From Syntrophaceae bacterium (lineage in GTDB: Bacteria > Desulfobacterota > Syntrophorhabdia > Syntrophorhabdales > WCHB1-27), in contig PLSJ01000476.1 of NCBI GenBank assembly GCA_003165115.1, positions 13,617-19,931 of the forward strand: a DNA stretch of 6,315 nt, given 5' to 3'. Below the pieces are notes generated by a model. That model made no database searches. It was not told the DNA's origin and was given only the letters and a program-made list of their open reading frames with translations. Every line of letters begins with the position of its first letter. Position 1 is the stretch's first letter. Position numbers and translations under genes: made by a program. Positions 6,181-6,315 of the stretch are shown here, one piece after another.

Positions 6181-6315
6181 ATCGAAACCCCTTTCCTCAG
6201 CAGCCTTTTTCTCGCCAGGTACCTCCAGTCGGCCCTGTTGCGGTTGATGGACCTGATGACGCCCATCGTCTGCCTGCTCAGGACCCTGCGCTCGCCCAGC
6301 GCCCGGCCCAGCCCC
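6177..6315 (-). CDS. C-terminal end of an unidentified operon protein (5' end outside window)
   Basis: The frame is open from the right edge of the window to TGA at 6177-6179 and gives 45 residues, including [17 protein letters not shown] and [15 protein letters not shown]. The stop overlaps the ATG of the acyltransferase as ATGA, the same arrangement as elsewhere in the operon, and the acyltransferase ribosome site lies inside this frame. Both points support it as the real reading frame. The piece is strongly basic (many Arg/Lys) with no hydrophobic span. Basic C-terminal tails like this occur on family 2 glycosyltransferases and other EPS enzymes, but the fragment is too short to identify. 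It is too short for a clear homology call, so no function is assigned. Confidence 0.65.
   Translation of the reverse strand, partial: GLGRALGERRVLSRQTMGVIRSINRNRADWRYLARKRLLRKGVSI
6188..6193 (-). promoter_or_regulatory. Ribosome binding site of the acyltransferase gene
   Basis: AAGGGG on the minus strand lies seven bases before ATG 6180 and within the end of the upstream partial gene. It supports ATG 6180 (or the adjacent ATG 6177) as the start. Confidence 0.6.

Noticed and set aside
1..6315. CRISPR arrays, insertion sequences, tRNA genes or long direct repeats
   Set aside because: No repeated spacer-like units, transposase motifs, inverted terminal repeats or tRNA-like cloverleaf sequences were found; nearly all bases are in coding regions of one operon.

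Overview
The window looks like the 3' end of an exopolysaccharide or capsule biosynthesis and export locus from a GC-rich Gram-negative bacterium. An outer-membrane Wza-type export lipoprotein is present, so the host is diderm. The set of an export protein, a chain-length determinant, a separate CapB-like ATPase and an ExeA/GspA-type AAA ATPase resembles the EPS loci often associated with exosortase (XrtA/PEP-CTERM) systems in Proteobacteria, including deltaproteobacterial lineages, and in Nitrospirae-like lineages. The taxonomic guess is inference; no rRNA or other marker gene is present, and no exosortase is visible.

Layout. Positions 1-315 (+) hold the C-terminal end of a dienelactone-hydrolase-family protein that enters from the left edge. 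Positions 316-447 are a convergent intergenic region with a strong GC-rich hairpin followed by an interrupted T-tract, probably a terminator. Everything from 448 to 6315 lies on the minus strand and reads as one tightly packed operon, transcribed from right to left. In transcription order it contains: the tail of an unidentified protein (6177-6315); a left-handed beta-helix acyltransferase (5554-6180); a GT4-like glycosyltransferase (4529-5557); a Wzz/GumC-type chain-length determinant (3137-4501); a Wza-type export lipoprotein (2413-3135, GTG start); an AAA ATPase with one membrane span and a periplasmic LysM-like domain (1170-2411); and a CapB/CpsD-like P-loop protein (448-1173). Three junctions are ATGA overlaps, two have a single-base spacer, and only one has a real gap (27 bases).

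How the genes would work together. The glycosyltransferase and acyltransferase build and decorate the repeat unit. The chain-length determinant spans the periplasm, and its short C-terminal cytoplasmic tail would contact the CapB-like protein. The export lipoprotein forms the outer-membrane channel. The AAA ATPase could couple cytoplasmic ATP hydrolysis to a peptidoglycan-anchored site, as ExeA/GspA does for type II secretion. The initiating transferase, flippase and polymerase are not in the window and presumably lie beyond position 6315.

The most unusual points are in the last two genes of the operon. The CapB-like protein has lost the catalytic P-loop lysine (Cys70 instead) and the two arginines of the E-x2-R-x2-R oligomerisation motif, while keeping its Walker A' and Walker B motifs. 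The neighbouring AAA ATPase has an intact P-loop and a LysM-like periplasmic domain. This suggests an export complex in which ATPase function has moved from the kinase to the peptidoglycan-linked AAA protein; that is a hypothesis, not a demonstration.
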